From Larimichthys crocea (taxonomy: Eukaryota > Chordata > Actinopteri > Sciaenidae), in NCBI RefSeq assembly GCF_000972845.2, contig NC_040033.1:4864241-4928240 (forward strand): a stretch of DNA of 64,000 nucleotides, in the 5' to 3' direction. Shown in pieces: positions 54,101 to 60,071 of the stretch. The notes under the pieces are model-generated. The model did not search any database, was not told the origin of the DNA, and saw nothing but the letters and a program-made list of their open reading frames with translations. The position numbers and the translations under genes are program-made. The stretch's first letter is position 1. Every line of letters starts with the position of its first letter.

Positions 54101-55112
54101 TTTTCCAGCACTAATTGGGAACACGTTGAAGTCACCCTGATTGATTCATTCATCACGGGGGGAAAAAGTCGAGATCTAAGCTGTAAAAACAGTCTGCGAA
54201 GACAGCGACGCACTGCACAGGGGCTCTGAGAAACAACATCATTCAAGTTATAATTGAAACCATCATGCAAGCACAGAAGCCACCAGGTATCTCCCTTATG
54301 AGTCATGAAGTTCATCTGGAAAGGGGGGAGGAAGAAAAAAAAAAGGTTCCCAAAAGTTTGGAGTCACTCGTCACATGGTTGCCACTCAACGTCCAGTATA
54401 AACAGTGTTATGTACAGTGATGCTGGACCCAGTCCAATCCAACATTAAGGATCCCATGGGACGTATCAAATGGGGAATTAATGCAAAAAAACTCTCTCAT
54501 GATCTTTGCTATGTAATTATCCAAATTAACCCAAATAATCTGCAGTGAAAGCTATGATATCACTTTAATAATATACCATTGGGACTCCATGCTTCTAAAT
54601 ATTGAGTTAATAAAGATCTTGGCTTGTCTTTCTAAATATTTTGTAAGCTACAACATCACCAATTCAACATTATTGTATCAAATTATTAAGCTCATATTGT
54701 CCTAAACTATCGCAACATTCATATGTTCTCCCAATAACACAGTGTTGCTGTAATTTTGCTGTTTAAGCATCTTTCCCTGCGCCTCAATGAAACACTTTCA
54801 GTTTGCAGGACCAGAGCGCAACAGATTCACCATTCATATTCAGCAGATGAAAACTCATGAGCCAGCAGAAAGTTCACCAATAAATAATAATAATAATAGG
54901 CAATCAGGAAGACAGTGTGCACATACCGTCCAGCAGCTGATAGGCAGAAGAGTGATGACAGCAGAACCACAGGACTAGTAGAAATAATCCAAAGAACCGG
55001 GGAGGAATGCTGCATAAAGAAAGAAGTGAAAAGTTGTAGAACTGACTAAATGTTGACTGAAAGCTACTTCCTCAGAGGAAAAGACAGTGCCTTTCATTTA
55101 CCGTGAAGCCAT
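3043..55112 (-). CDS. col15a1: Collagen type XV alpha 1 chain (complete coding gene, 46 exons in this model)
   Basis: Basement-membrane-zone collagen/proteoglycan. Coding exons, 5' to 3' on the minus strand: 55102-55112, 54927-55009, 25271-25518, 25008-25178, 24242-24373, 19013-19087, 18452-18544, 17249-17299 (uncertain), 16592-16721, 16126-16169, 15545-15733, 15379-15405, 15029-15091, 14821-14901, 14184-14231, 13944-14069, 13624-13704, 12898-12951, 12509-12544, 12253-12387, 12037-12096, 11869-11904, 11157-11201, 10670-10732, 10425-10460, 10228-10311, 10026-10091, 9738-9791, 9550-9639, 9343-9378, 9167-9220, 6714-6770, 6539-6598, 6393-6434, 6054-6245, 5870-5897, 5586-5654, 5277-5302, 5076-5174, 4771-4992, 4482-4610, 4071-4118, 3933-3995, 3545-3742, 3340-3455, 3043-3244. 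All have GT-AG borders. They total 4053 nt, about 1350 residues, close to mammalian COL15A1. Signature matches to type XV rather than XVIII include [30 protein letters not shown] and [11 protein letters not shown]. The a or b paralogue is not resolved. The right-hand copy of the duplicated block was used. Confidence 0.9.
3933..4610 (-). CDS. col15a1: col15a1 exons for the NC1 trimerisation domain and hinge
   Basis: Exons 4482-4610, 4071-4118 and 3933-3995, all phase 0. The first encodes a 43-residue segment containing [20 protein letters not shown]. This aligns in pattern with the multiplexin trimerisation domain (GTFIYL...FFIRVRDGWKKLQLG in human type XV). The next continues [16 protein letters not shown], and the third is a short polar hinge, [15 protein letters not shown]. 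This part nucleates the three-chain helix and joins it to the endostatin module by a protease-sensitive hinge. The hinge is much shorter than the proline-rich mammalian one. Confidence 0.85.
4771..5302 (-). CDS. col15a1: col15a1 exons for the C-terminal triple-helical segments
   Basis: Exons 5277-5302 (non-collagenous NTYFPRSGW), 5076-5174 (33 codons, starting [19 protein letters not shown]) and 4771-4992 (74 codons). The last has Gly-X-Y repeats interrupted by [13 protein letters not shown], matching the position of the mammalian AILGAAVAL interruption. It ends [12 protein letters not shown] just before the trimerisation domain. Gly-Pro-Pro-rich C-terminal repeats are typical of a helix nucleation end. 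The [13 protein letters not shown] motif parallels FGRPGDPGPPGPP of human type XV. Confidence 0.88.
5586..6434 (-). CDS. col15a1: col15a1 exons with an unusual non-collagenous insert
   Basis: Exon 6393-6434 encodes [14 protein letters not shown], a close match to the conserved PIPVRPHCKM motif of mammalian type XV. Exon 6054-6245 encodes 64 residues without Gly-X-Y, starting [20 protein letters not shown] and including [15 protein letters not shown]. Exon 5870-5897 encodes LNPNGTISV, with an N-glycosylation sequon NGT. Exon 5586-5654 returns to collagen ([18 protein letters not shown]). Phases 0/0, 0/1 and 1/1 fit together. Counting the conserved CKM cysteine, the segment has five cysteines: one in exon 6393-6434, three in the 64-residue exon and one in GNC. 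I recall only a short linker here in mammals. The large exon was accepted on its open frame, splice borders and phase; its domain type is not recognised. Confidence 0.72.
6512..6533. repeat. (TG)11 microsatellite at a col15a1 donor site
   Basis: Uninterrupted TG dinucleotides. On the transcribed minus strand this is a CA repeat starting at about intron position +6 after exon 6539-6598. Confidence 0.95.
6539..6770 (-). CDS. col15a1: col15a1 collagenous exons next to the duplicated block
   Basis: Exons 6714-6770 ([19 protein letters not shown]) and 6539-6598 ([20 protein letters not shown]), both phase 0. The first follows on from GEFGFPGRP of the duplicated block, as in human type XV (GEFGLPGRPGRPGLNG). 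The second ends with a cysteine-containing interruption. The donor of 6539-6598 (GTAAGC) is followed at once by a CA repeat on the minus strand. Confidence 0.85.
6957..7060. repeat. AT-rich microsatellite (TA)n, imperfect
   Basis: About 100 bases made almost only of TA/TATA repeats with short interruptions, inside the col15a1 intron just left of the duplicated block. Confidence 0.95.
7132..8782 (-). repeat. Left copy (A) of duplicated col15a1 exon block, damaged
   Basis: Near-identical to 9144-10814, including introns. It holds copies of eight exons: 8639-8700, 8402-8436, 8206-8288, 8005-8070, about 7735-7787, 7538-7627, 7328-7363 and 7156-7209. Relative to the right copy, one base is missing in each of the first three listed and in the 7.7-kb exon, all frameshifts. 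The donor of 8639-8700 has lost a T, the donor of 8005-8070 has lost CT, and the acceptor of the 7.7-kb exon reads GCG instead of CAG. The three leftmost exons are intact. The copy ends exactly at the N run, so an unmerged haplotig or uncorrected contig end is the simplest reading. It is not counted in the gene model. Confidence 0.9.
8783..8792. other. Assembly gap of ten Ns
   Basis: Ten consecutive N characters between the left copy of the duplicated exon block and a transposon fragment. A fixed-size run like this is usually a scaffolding placeholder, not a measured distance. Confidence 0.98.
8793..9143 (+). mobile_element. hAT-type transposon fragment with BED zinc finger
   Basis: Immediately right of the gap, the plus strand reads an open frame over about 8793-8895. 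It begins [14 protein letters not shown] and continues [11 protein letters not shown]. The C-x2-C followed by YHL-x-A-K pattern is the BED zinc finger found at the N terminus of hAT transposases and ZBED proteins. The final histidine of the usual KHP appears as glutamine, suggesting decay. The rest is AT-rich with no transposase frame and ends near an ATTAATCGCG motif at about 9136. The element may be cut by the gap on its left. Confidence 0.6.
9144..10814 (-). repeat. col15a1: Right copy (B) of duplicated block, with eight intact col15a1 exons
   Basis: Exons 10670-10732 ([13 protein letters not shown]...), 10425-10460 ([12 protein letters not shown]), 10228-10311 (ends GPIISLQE), 10026-10091 ([20 protein letters not shown]), 9738-9791, 9550-9639 (contains [13 protein letters not shown]), 9343-9378 and 9167-9220 (GEFGFPGRP). 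All are phase 0 with good GT-AG borders. The [14 protein letters not shown] exon is a non-collagenous interruption at the same place as ITHGFMNFSD of human type XV. This copy keeps the reading frame and is used in the model. It is identical in order to 7132-8782 apart from small indels. Confidence 0.9.
11157..12544 (-). CDS. col15a1: col15a1 mid-gene collagenous exons
   Basis: Exons 12509-12544 ([12 protein letters not shown]), 12253-12387 (45 codons, ends [12 protein letters not shown]), 12037-12096 ([20 protein letters not shown]), 11869-11904 ([12 protein letters not shown]) and 11157-11201 ([15 protein letters not shown]). All are phase 0. [15 protein letters not shown] is the counterpart of GFEDTEGSGSTQ in human type XV. 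It is an acidic Ser-Gly glycosaminoglycan attachment context within an imperfection of the helix. Confidence 0.9.
12898..14231 (-). CDS. col15a1: col15a1 exons with Ser-Gly glycosaminoglycan attachment sites
   Basis: Exons 14184-14231 ([16 protein letters not shown]), 13944-14069 (42 codons, ends [12 protein letters not shown]), 13624-13704 (27 codons) and 12898-12951 ([18 protein letters not shown]). The first has the acidic-flanked Ser-Gly pattern preferred by xylosyltransferase. The 13624-13704 exon starts [12 protein letters not shown] and is then nearly all Ser-Gly with two Trp, giving about nine potential attachment serines. Type XV collagen is a known chondroitin sulfate proteoglycan, so this region would carry its chains. 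The Ser-Gly run at the DNA level is a degenerate repeat and could vary in length between individuals. Confidence 0.88.
14821..15733 (-). CDS. col15a1: col15a1 exons for the first (N-terminal) collagenous domain
   Basis: Exons 15545-15733 (63 codons), 15379-15405 (GSKGETGVP), 15029-15091 (21 codons, starts [16 protein letters not shown]) and 14821-14901 (27 codons, ends [10 protein letters not shown]). The first starts [19 protein letters not shown] and includes [12 protein letters not shown], an acidic Ser-Gly site breaking the helix. It marks the change from the acidic linker to Gly-X-Y. All introns are phase 0, so exons could be skipped without a frameshift. Confidence 0.9.
16126..19087 (-). 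CDS. col15a1: col15a1 linker exons between TSPN and the collagenous region
   Basis: Exons 19013-19087 ([21 protein letters not shown]..., end of the TSPN fold plus its cysteine), 18452-18544 ([20 protein letters not shown]...), 17249-17299 ([17 protein letters not shown], uncertain), 16592-16721 ([20 protein letters not shown]... then [11 protein letters not shown]) and 16126-16169 ([14 protein letters not shown]). The DNA is less constrained here, and the peptides are acidic and Ser/Thr-rich, as in the variable mammalian linker. SGDD and TSGQE are possible glycosaminoglycan sites. Exon 17249-17299 has a good acceptor but a modest donor (GTTGAA); removing it leaves the frame unchanged. The donors of 19013-19087 (GTGACG) and 18452-18544 (GTGTGT) are weak and both precede CA repeats. 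Confidence 0.72.
16253..16320. repeat. Tandem repeat, three copies of a 22-bp unit
   Basis: Three consecutive copies (16253-16274, 16275-16296, 16297-16318) of a purine-rich unit starting AGGTCAGAGGACAGAAGG. The third copy has one substitution. It lies in the col15a1 intron between exons 16592-16721 and 16126-16169. Confidence 0.93.
18428..18445. repeat. (TG)9 microsatellite beside a col15a1 donor
   Basis: Short TG run. On the minus strand it is a CA repeat starting at about intron position +7 after exon 18452-18544, whose donor is itself GTGTGT. Confidence 0.9.
18660..18865 (-). mobile_element. Tc1-like transposase relic
   Basis: On the minus strand a short open stretch reads [15 protein letters not shown], later [10 protein letters not shown] and then a stop. 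These resemble the Tc1-family transposase segments A-Y-x-D-I-L-D-N-x-V-L-P and SPDLNPIEHLW, with the intervening part shortened. It is a decayed internal fragment in the intron between col15a1 exons 19013-19087 and 18452-18544. No terminal repeats were identified. Confidence 0.6.
18964..18996. repeat. (TG)16 microsatellite beside a col15a1 donor
   Basis: Uninterrupted TG run. On the minus strand it is a CA repeat at about intron position +17 after exon 19013-19087, whose donor GTGACG is weak. Confidence 0.95.
19088..24241. other. col15a1 intron 5, about 5.2 kb
   Basis: No coding exon was supported on either strand. It contains a GA run near 20073-20092, a long TG microsatellite (21127-21163) and CA/TG-rich stretches. 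The remaining sequence is unique-looking with scattered short frames that lack splice or domain support. Confidence 0.6.
21127..21163. repeat. (GT)18 microsatellite
   Basis: Uninterrupted GT dinucleotides of about 37 bases within col15a1 intron 5. Confidence 0.95.
24242..25518 (-). CDS. col15a1: col15a1 exons for the thrombospondin-N-terminal-like (laminin G-like) domain
   Basis: Exons 25271-25518, 25008-25178 and 24242-24373. The first continues the signal-peptide exon by completing a split codon with AG, then reads [39 protein letters not shown] and [15 protein letters not shown]. The second begins [20 protein letters not shown], and the third [15 protein letters not shown] with [15 protein letters not shown]. 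These are close to the human type XV TSPN domain (DLTQLIGVPLPSSVSFVTG..., GIFMGNAGATGLERF). The domain is extracellular, precedes the collagen helix and forms a jelly-roll fold. The DCEE cysteine pairs in the family with the one in DDQCEE of the next exon. Confidence 0.93.
26493..26513. repeat. (ATC)7 microsatellite
   Basis: Seven ATC trinucleotides in tandem within intron 2. Confidence 0.93.
26832..26851. repeat. (TG)10 microsatellite
   Basis: Uninterrupted TG dinucleotides in intron 2. Confidence 0.93.
29784..29967 (+). mobile_element. Possible LINE (L2-type) C-terminal fragment
   Basis: A short plus-strand frame contains [17 protein letters not shown], resembling the F-K-x-x-L-K-T-H-L-F motif at the end of L2-type reverse-transcriptase ORFs in fish. 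Nothing upstream supports a larger element, so this is a weak call. Confidence 0.3.
31835..31895 (+). mobile_element. Probable L2-like retrotransposon 3' tail
   Basis: The stretch contains GTGCTATATAAATAAAGCC, close to the GGTGCTATATAAATAAA motif that ends many teleost L2-family LINEs and derived SINEs. Only the tail is visible. Confidence 0.4.
38630..38970 (+). mobile_element. Tc1-like transposon relic
   Basis: One plus-strand frame reads [20 protein letters not shown] near 38818-38878, matching the Tc1-family transposase segment [20 protein letters not shown] before the last catalytic residue. The upstream frame begins PEEWYLPGG, similar to the Tc1 PE.W.PECIVP region. Frameshifts separate them, and the sequence continues into the decayed W-N-A-x-x-G-A-Q-A region. 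It is inactive and in intron 2. Confidence 0.65.
42306..42590 (+). mobile_element. tRNA-derived SINE
   Basis: The 5' part resembles a degenerate tRNA. It has a box A-like GGCAGTAGCTCAGT at about 42310-42323 and a box B GGTTCAAGTCC at 42359-42369. The body continues CACCTCCTGAGGTGCCC and CTTGAGCAAGG, a pattern common in teleost tRNA-type SINEs. It ends with GGATTAATAAAGTATA, a LINE-type tail. It is too degenerate to be a functional tRNA gene. Confidence 0.75.
46735..47010 (+). mobile_element. Tc1-like transposon relic, 3' part
   Basis: A plus-strand frame reads [19 protein letters not shown]. The following DNA (ATGAGCTGGAATGCCAATTG, then a GAGCCAGGACTTATCG stretch) corresponds to the end of the Tc1-like transposase gene seen elsewhere in fish, including the copy at 38.8 kb in this window. 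The tail near 46960-46990 (GGTTTTGGAATGATTACATA) matches the 3' non-coding part of that family. It is a heavily mutated fragment. Confidence 0.6.
52662..52688. repeat. (TTCA)n microsatellite
   Basis: Tandem TTCA tetranucleotides in intron 2, with scattered related CATT motifs over the next 120 bases. Confidence 0.85.
53329..53373. repeat. (CA)n microsatellite, one interruption
   Basis: About 45 bases of CA dinucleotides broken by one GA, in intron 2. Confidence 0.95.
54927..55112 (-). CDS. col15a1: col15a1 exons 1-2: start codon and signal peptide
   Basis: Exon 1 contributes only 11 coding bases (55102-55112: ATG GCT TCA CG) before a GTAAAT donor. A 92-base intron follows. Exon 2 (54927-55009) has acceptor CTTTATGCAG and donor GTATGT. 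Together they read [20 protein letters not shown] and continue [11 protein letters not shown], a typical signal peptide with likely cleavage after SSA. The one leftover base G is completed by AG at the start of exon 25271-25518 (GAG, Glu), giving ...[18 protein letters not shown]. The ATG context is good (A at -3, G at +4). An unspliced ATG at 55015 is also followed by a hydrophobic frame, but it leaves two bases at the donor and shifts the TSPN domain out of frame, so I reject it. Confidence 0.78.
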
Positions 55113-55634
55113 CTTCAGTGATGGTGAGCTTAGATCCAAACCAACGTTGTCCTGTTCATGTGTGTTAGCCTTAGTAAGAGAGAGAGAGATGGAGCCCACT
55201 CTGCCTCCGTCTCTCAATCGCTCCAAACTAAAAGCCTCTCACTCTCCTCCTCCTCCTCCTCCTCCTCTCTTGCTCGATTTCTCCCTCTCTCTCTCTCTCT
55301 CTCTGGTTCCCAGTCAAACAAAGGCAGCTTCAGTGGGGCAGACTAGAGGGGCCCTCGCAAAACTGAAACCCGACTCCTCGTGTTTCTCTATGGACCACCG
55401 CTTTCTAATCCAGCCCTCCCCTCAGACATCACAACTCCAAATACAAATTAACACACTCCGGTTAAATCCTCCTCCACCTCTGCTGCTCCTCCTTCTCCTC
55501 ACTGGTGTGGTTTCTCGCACTTTCCCGGCGCTTTAAAGCACTTTTCTCGTGTGTGACCTTGACCTGTAGGAGGAAATGCCTCAGCAGCTGCAGCATCGAA
55601 TCCAAAACTTTCTTTTTTAAGTATAGACAAAAAG
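55113..55634 (-). promoter_or_regulatory. col15a1: Probable col15a1 5' UTR and promoter region
   Basis: This lies directly upstream of the col15a1 start. It is rich in CTC/CT repeats on the plus strand (purine tracts on the minus strand): (CTC)n at about 55243-55268 and (CT)n at about 55281-55304. It is less AT-rich than the surroundings. TGACCTTGACCT at about 55553-55564 is a direct repeat of a nuclear-receptor half site without spacer. No TATA box is clear near a definable start site. The promoter role is inferred from position. Confidence 0.4.
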
Positions 55635-58600
55635 TTATCACTGGACCAAAGTAAATATTCAAACAAAAAAAGCTGAGCTTATCACTGGCATTACAGGAAT
55701 GTGTTTTCCTTGATATCCAAAGCCACTATCAATATTGACAATGTCAACTTATAAACATTAAATGCCACTTCCAAGTAAAATGTTTCAAATATTACGTGTA
55801 TTATGCTTGAATGAAATCATTAATCCATCCTCCATTCTCTGATGCTTACTGCTGTTCCAGTCATTGAGGCAGCAAGATAAATAAGGTAGCCCTGGCTTAC
55901 CTCTATCCAAGCATGTCCAGCTCCATTAGGAGGATTTGTGGCATTCCAGACCAAATTGGAAATTTTATCCCAGTCTGTTGTGGGTCTTTCCCAGGATCTC
56001 CCAGTTGGACATGTCCAAAATTCCTTCACAGGGAGGGATCCGGGAGGCAGCCTGATCAGATACCGAAACATTCTGAACGGGCGCTTATAAAAATCAATGG
56101 AGCTTCAGTTCTACTAGATGTCAAAGTTCCTAACGAAAGATGAACGCTAAATGTATTTTGGCCGATGCAGTGATCTCATTCTTTCGGTCACCACCAAGAG
56201 TCATGATCACACGTAAGGGCAGGACATCAGAAAACAGTAAGCTTTACGATCAGTCTACAGCAGTCAGCCACTCCAATCCCCTGTTGACGTCAAACTTAAA
56301 TTTTCCTGTCACACATTAGCAGACCGAAAGAGGCACATGAACTCAACCCTAAAACCACAGATTTGAAGTTGACATTCGTCCAAACTGCCCCTACATGTAA
56401 CTGTGTGGTGGTAGTCAAAGTCGTATGACATAAACAGGACAACATCGTCAGCAAAGAGATGTAATCCTGAGACTACCAAATTCTTCAACTTTCAGCCTTT
56501 ATTGCTATTATTCTTGAAACAGAAATGCTGGGAACGTACAAGCGTGGCACAAAAACATTTAACTCAACATTAAATATGGACTTTTTAAATGGACCTTTGA
56601 AGAACAAAGAATACAATGACTTGTGGTTAGATACCTGGACATTGTTTTTAAAGTGCATCACACAGTCATGATGAAACATCTCCACGGGAGATGAAGCCTT
56701 TACTGATTCATCTGCCGCAATGTCTGGACTCAAGATCATTGGTGCAAATGGAATCTGCCTGCAACAAACGCATCTCGCTGCAGGAGCCAGTGTGGTAGAG
56801 GGGAGGACTGATAAAGATGTGTTCAGACCTTGTTATCTGACAGCACAGACAGATAAGAGCCCGTGAGTGATGCTGTTAGAGAGGCGGCATCGGCGATAAG
56901 GTGTCCTCACTTCACTGCCCTCACACAGACTGACCAACGCCGTCAGTCTGGCGACATTCTTTCTCAATGCTGTCTGTAGCTAATGAGCCTTCTTCATATT
57001 CAAAGTCACCCAAGATCAGATATTTGTCTTTGTCTATCAAGTCAGGATACGAAGGGAAAAAGTTTACCAACCGCCTTGACAGTCGTGGGGGATGGGGCAG
57101 CCTTTTTGGATCCATTTAGAGGATTTCTACGTATTGAAATCTTCACTCCCCATTGTGGATGCCGATGCGTAATCCTTCTGCTCTATCATAAACAGGTTAC
57201 AAAATACAAAAAGTATGTTTTGGGTGTGAAGTCTGAGATCCAAGAAGAAGAATCACATTTTTCTGTGCAGCATAAGAGATTTACAGTAAACAACGCTGAA
57301 ATAATTCACTCATAACTCAAAGTGTCTGACAAGTGTTTTGCGTTTCTCTCCTTGTAAATATCTTGTCTGCTGCATGTCAGTGCACATTCTCTGAAATTAA
57401 AAGCTGGAGTGTTGGAGGTTCATTTGTCTTTCTGTTTTGTTTTTGGTCTTCGTAGGCGCTGTAGCACCAGGACTGTGTGCTTCAACCAATAATTTGTTAG
57501 GTTTAGTTCAAAGTCTTTGTCCCGCAAGATGGAAGAAAATGGATACAGGTGTCCTTTGTCTCACAGGTGTCCAGTTTAGTCACCGTTTCTGAGTCAGGGC
57601 AGATGATGGAGGTCTGTTTTGATAAAAATAATAGTCTGTGTTTGGGTTTCCGTCTACATCTGTACTTTTAAAAACACAGCTGGATGGTGGAGGTGGAGTT
57701 GATGCACATTGCCTGCAAAACTAGCAACTGTTTGTCATGTTAGTCTTATGTAGTGTTTTTGTATTTTCCACACCTGAAACATGGGATGCAAAATACTCTT
57801 ATCAAAGTTCTGTGAACGTGCCACCAACCTTAGCGAATGAAGTCTTTGCCGCAGTCACACTGCATGCAAGTACAAAACAGTCAAAAACTAGCCACTAAAT
57901 GTAATACAGGCATTTATTTCAAAGTATATTGGCCATTGCAAATTAGTTGTATATAAACTGAAAGTTTCCATGTGACAACTGAAACAAAAAGTGATGAATC
58001 GTCAATTTAGAAATACGTGGGGACATTTCTTGAATTGATGTTTGTTTTTTTTTTTGCAAAAATCTCAAGTGAAACAAGTATATTTTGTGGGTTTCCAAGA
58101 TTACTCTACACCCACACTCAGGCTCTTAGGTGAATGTCCTGAGATCTCCATAGTAGTTTGTGTATTTGGAAGTAAACAAAGTGGAAATCCCACTCTTTGT
58201 GAGAAGAGAGACCAGGAGACAAAGAGCAACAGACTGTTTCTATGCAAAGAAAACAGTTACTCAGACAAAGGGGGGTGAAAGCAAAGGATTTCAGCATGTG
58301 GGTGGCTGCAGATTAAGTAAAGTCTGGTCAGAGATCTTCGTGGTATGAGTCAGTGAGATACCAGACCGTCATCACTCTGTAGCTGCTGGTTGTGAGAAAC
58401 AAGGCTGAGCTGCACCAGCTGACATCAAAAACCAACAAAGAGCAAAAAGAAAACATGTCTGCAGTGACTGACTATGAGTTTTTTAAAGGGAATTTCCATG
58501 TTGTGAACCTAAAGCAGTTTGTGGCTTTAACAGACTGCAGTGCTGCCAAAAGACATTCAGAGATGTGTCAGAAGACGAACCCACCAAGAGTTTAATTCAA

Positions 58601-59681
58601 TAAAATTCATGGTGAAAATAATAGACTGTGATATGAAACATTTTGGGGGATGACGATGACTGAAACTGGTATCTCAATCCTGGATTTCCAACTTAAACTG
58701 ATGATAAAGGACATAAACGCAAAGTGTTAGAGTAAAGCAGAAAGAGACAGGTGAAGCATTTCTGCTGCTCATGTTCAAAATATCAAAATATTTCTTATCA
58801 TGGAGGGTAAGATTCCCGGGCAGCACCTCTGGCCCACTGTGGGTGTCTCAACAGTGAGGGACAGTGATAAATGCAGTGTGAGGAGAATAAACAAAGGCTG
58901 AGCAGATTGAGTTTCAGTGAGGTGGGTTCATATGTACACCACTTTACAGCTTGTCTTTCAATCACCTGAGTAGTTGTATTATCACTCAACTCCAAACCAA
59001 ACCCTGTCATCCTCACGTTCCCATCAACATCATGCATTGTCTTGCCTTTTCTAATCAGTGGCAGTGCTATAAAACTTAAGTTAATGGTTTATGCATGTAA
59101 GGCAAGAACAAACAAAGTGTCTCAGCTAGAATTCTTTCTCTCTTGCCGTGATGGTTCTTAAATAATTCATCCGTTCGTCTGTTTTCTGTTCAACGTCTCA
59201 TGTTTCCAGTTAAATCTTTGCAGATTTGATGCCATCATCTAAAAACTATACAAATGTAAGCTCTGTGCCACAGTTCACAATACTTTCAGGAATTCACACC
59301 AAGTTGATGTAATCGGTTCCTATTACAGGACATTATGCCTAAAGGACGCACAGCGGTTTTGTACAATAACCCACATCAGTACGGATTATTGTTGAGTGGT
59401 GACATTTGGCTGGATAGCCAGAACTCTGTAGAAATGTGACTCAGCATGTATGGCATAGTAACTTTTCCGTGATGCATTACTAACATATTCAAAGTATGCT
59501 GCATACTTATGTTGGCTCCATACAATATAACCATTATGTGGAAAAAAAAACTACTTTGAACATTGAAACTCTGACAGGCTGAAATTATTTACATTACTGC
59601 ACAATCATGATCATACCATAAACGAGTGCATAACAGGGCTAACGACCATTTTGATAGTCAAATAATCTATTGATTGTTGAA
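55635..59681 (+). repeat. Left arm of a giant inverted repeat
   Basis: About 4 kb that reappears as its reverse complement at 60072-64000. Examples: CATTACAGGAATGTGTTTTC near 55691 against GAAAACACATTCCTGTAATG near 63932, and GGACATTATGCC near 59327 against its complement near 60411. By eye the arms differ by a few percent, with many single-base indels. No gene was recognised inside. Short frames are broken differently in the two arms. The outer boundary is taken as about 55635, because matching continues to the last base of the window on the other side. Confidence 0.88.
55820..56071 (-). mobile_element. Relic resembling a LINE ORF2 C-terminal tail (left arm)
   Basis: On the minus strand an open stretch begins FRYLIRLPPGSLPVKEFW and continues CPTGRSWERPTTDWDKISNL. 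The order L-P-P-G-x-L-P, CPTGR, R-P-x-T-x-W-x-x-x-IS-x-L-x-W and PP resembles the C-terminal tail common in teleost non-LTR retrotransposons. It points outward from the palindrome centre. The match is by pattern only. Confidence 0.42.
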
Positions 59682-60071
59682 ACGAATAATCGACTGATTA
59701 TGAATCACACAATTAACCCGCTCGAATGGCTCTTAATTTTAAGGTTGTAGCTCGAAGGTTGTTTTAGTCGTGCTAAAAACTAAAGACAGTTCAGAAAATG
59801 AAGCGAGCATTTGGAATGTGAACAGAATCGTTGTGTATAATAATTATTTGCTACTTTCAACAGCATGAAAAAGTCATTGATCAAAGGAACTGTGAAATAC
59901 GCGTGAGTTACTGGTAATAATTTCTTATGTGTCAAACCTCGTAGATTGATCATTAAAATTAAATTTGTTAAAAATGTTTGGCCTTGAAAACAGGTTTTGA
60001 TCTTCGGTTTCATTTACTAATACAGTATTGTACTTATTTTTGTTAAATCTGCCAAAGTTTGAACTTTGAGG
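59682..60071. other. Single-copy spacer at the centre of the inverted repeat
   Basis: About 390 bases between the two arms with no inverted counterpart. It is AT-rich, starts ACGAATAATCGACTGATTAT and contains no coding evidence. Its length would make a hairpin loop rather than a perfect palindrome. Confidence 0.8.

Larger units (their letters stand above)
25519..54926. other. col15a1 intron 2, about 29.4 kb, gene-poor
   Basis: This intron separates the signal-peptide exon from the TSPN exons and makes up nearly half the window. I found no exon, tRNA or other gene with support on either strand. Recognisable content is two Tc1-like relics (about 38.63-38.97 and 46.74-47.01 kb), a tRNA-derived SINE (42.3-42.6 kb), an L2-like 3' tail (31.84-31.90 kb) and microsatellites (26.49, 26.83, 52.66 and 53.33 kb). 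A 14-base G run occurs near 38214-38227. Long first introns often hold enhancers, but nothing in the bases identifies one. Confidence 0.65.

Noticed and set aside
54827..55015. Unspliced minus-strand start MQHSSPVLW... as the col15a1 signal peptide
   Set aside because: It leaves two bases at the 54927 donor, which puts the TSPN exon out of frame. The spliced start at 55112 gives a signal peptide and the right phase.
55087..55536. A 149-codon plus-strand open frame rich in Ser, Pro and Leu
   Set aside because: Its composition comes from CT/CTC repeats in the col15a1 upstream region. It has no domain, splice or start-site support.
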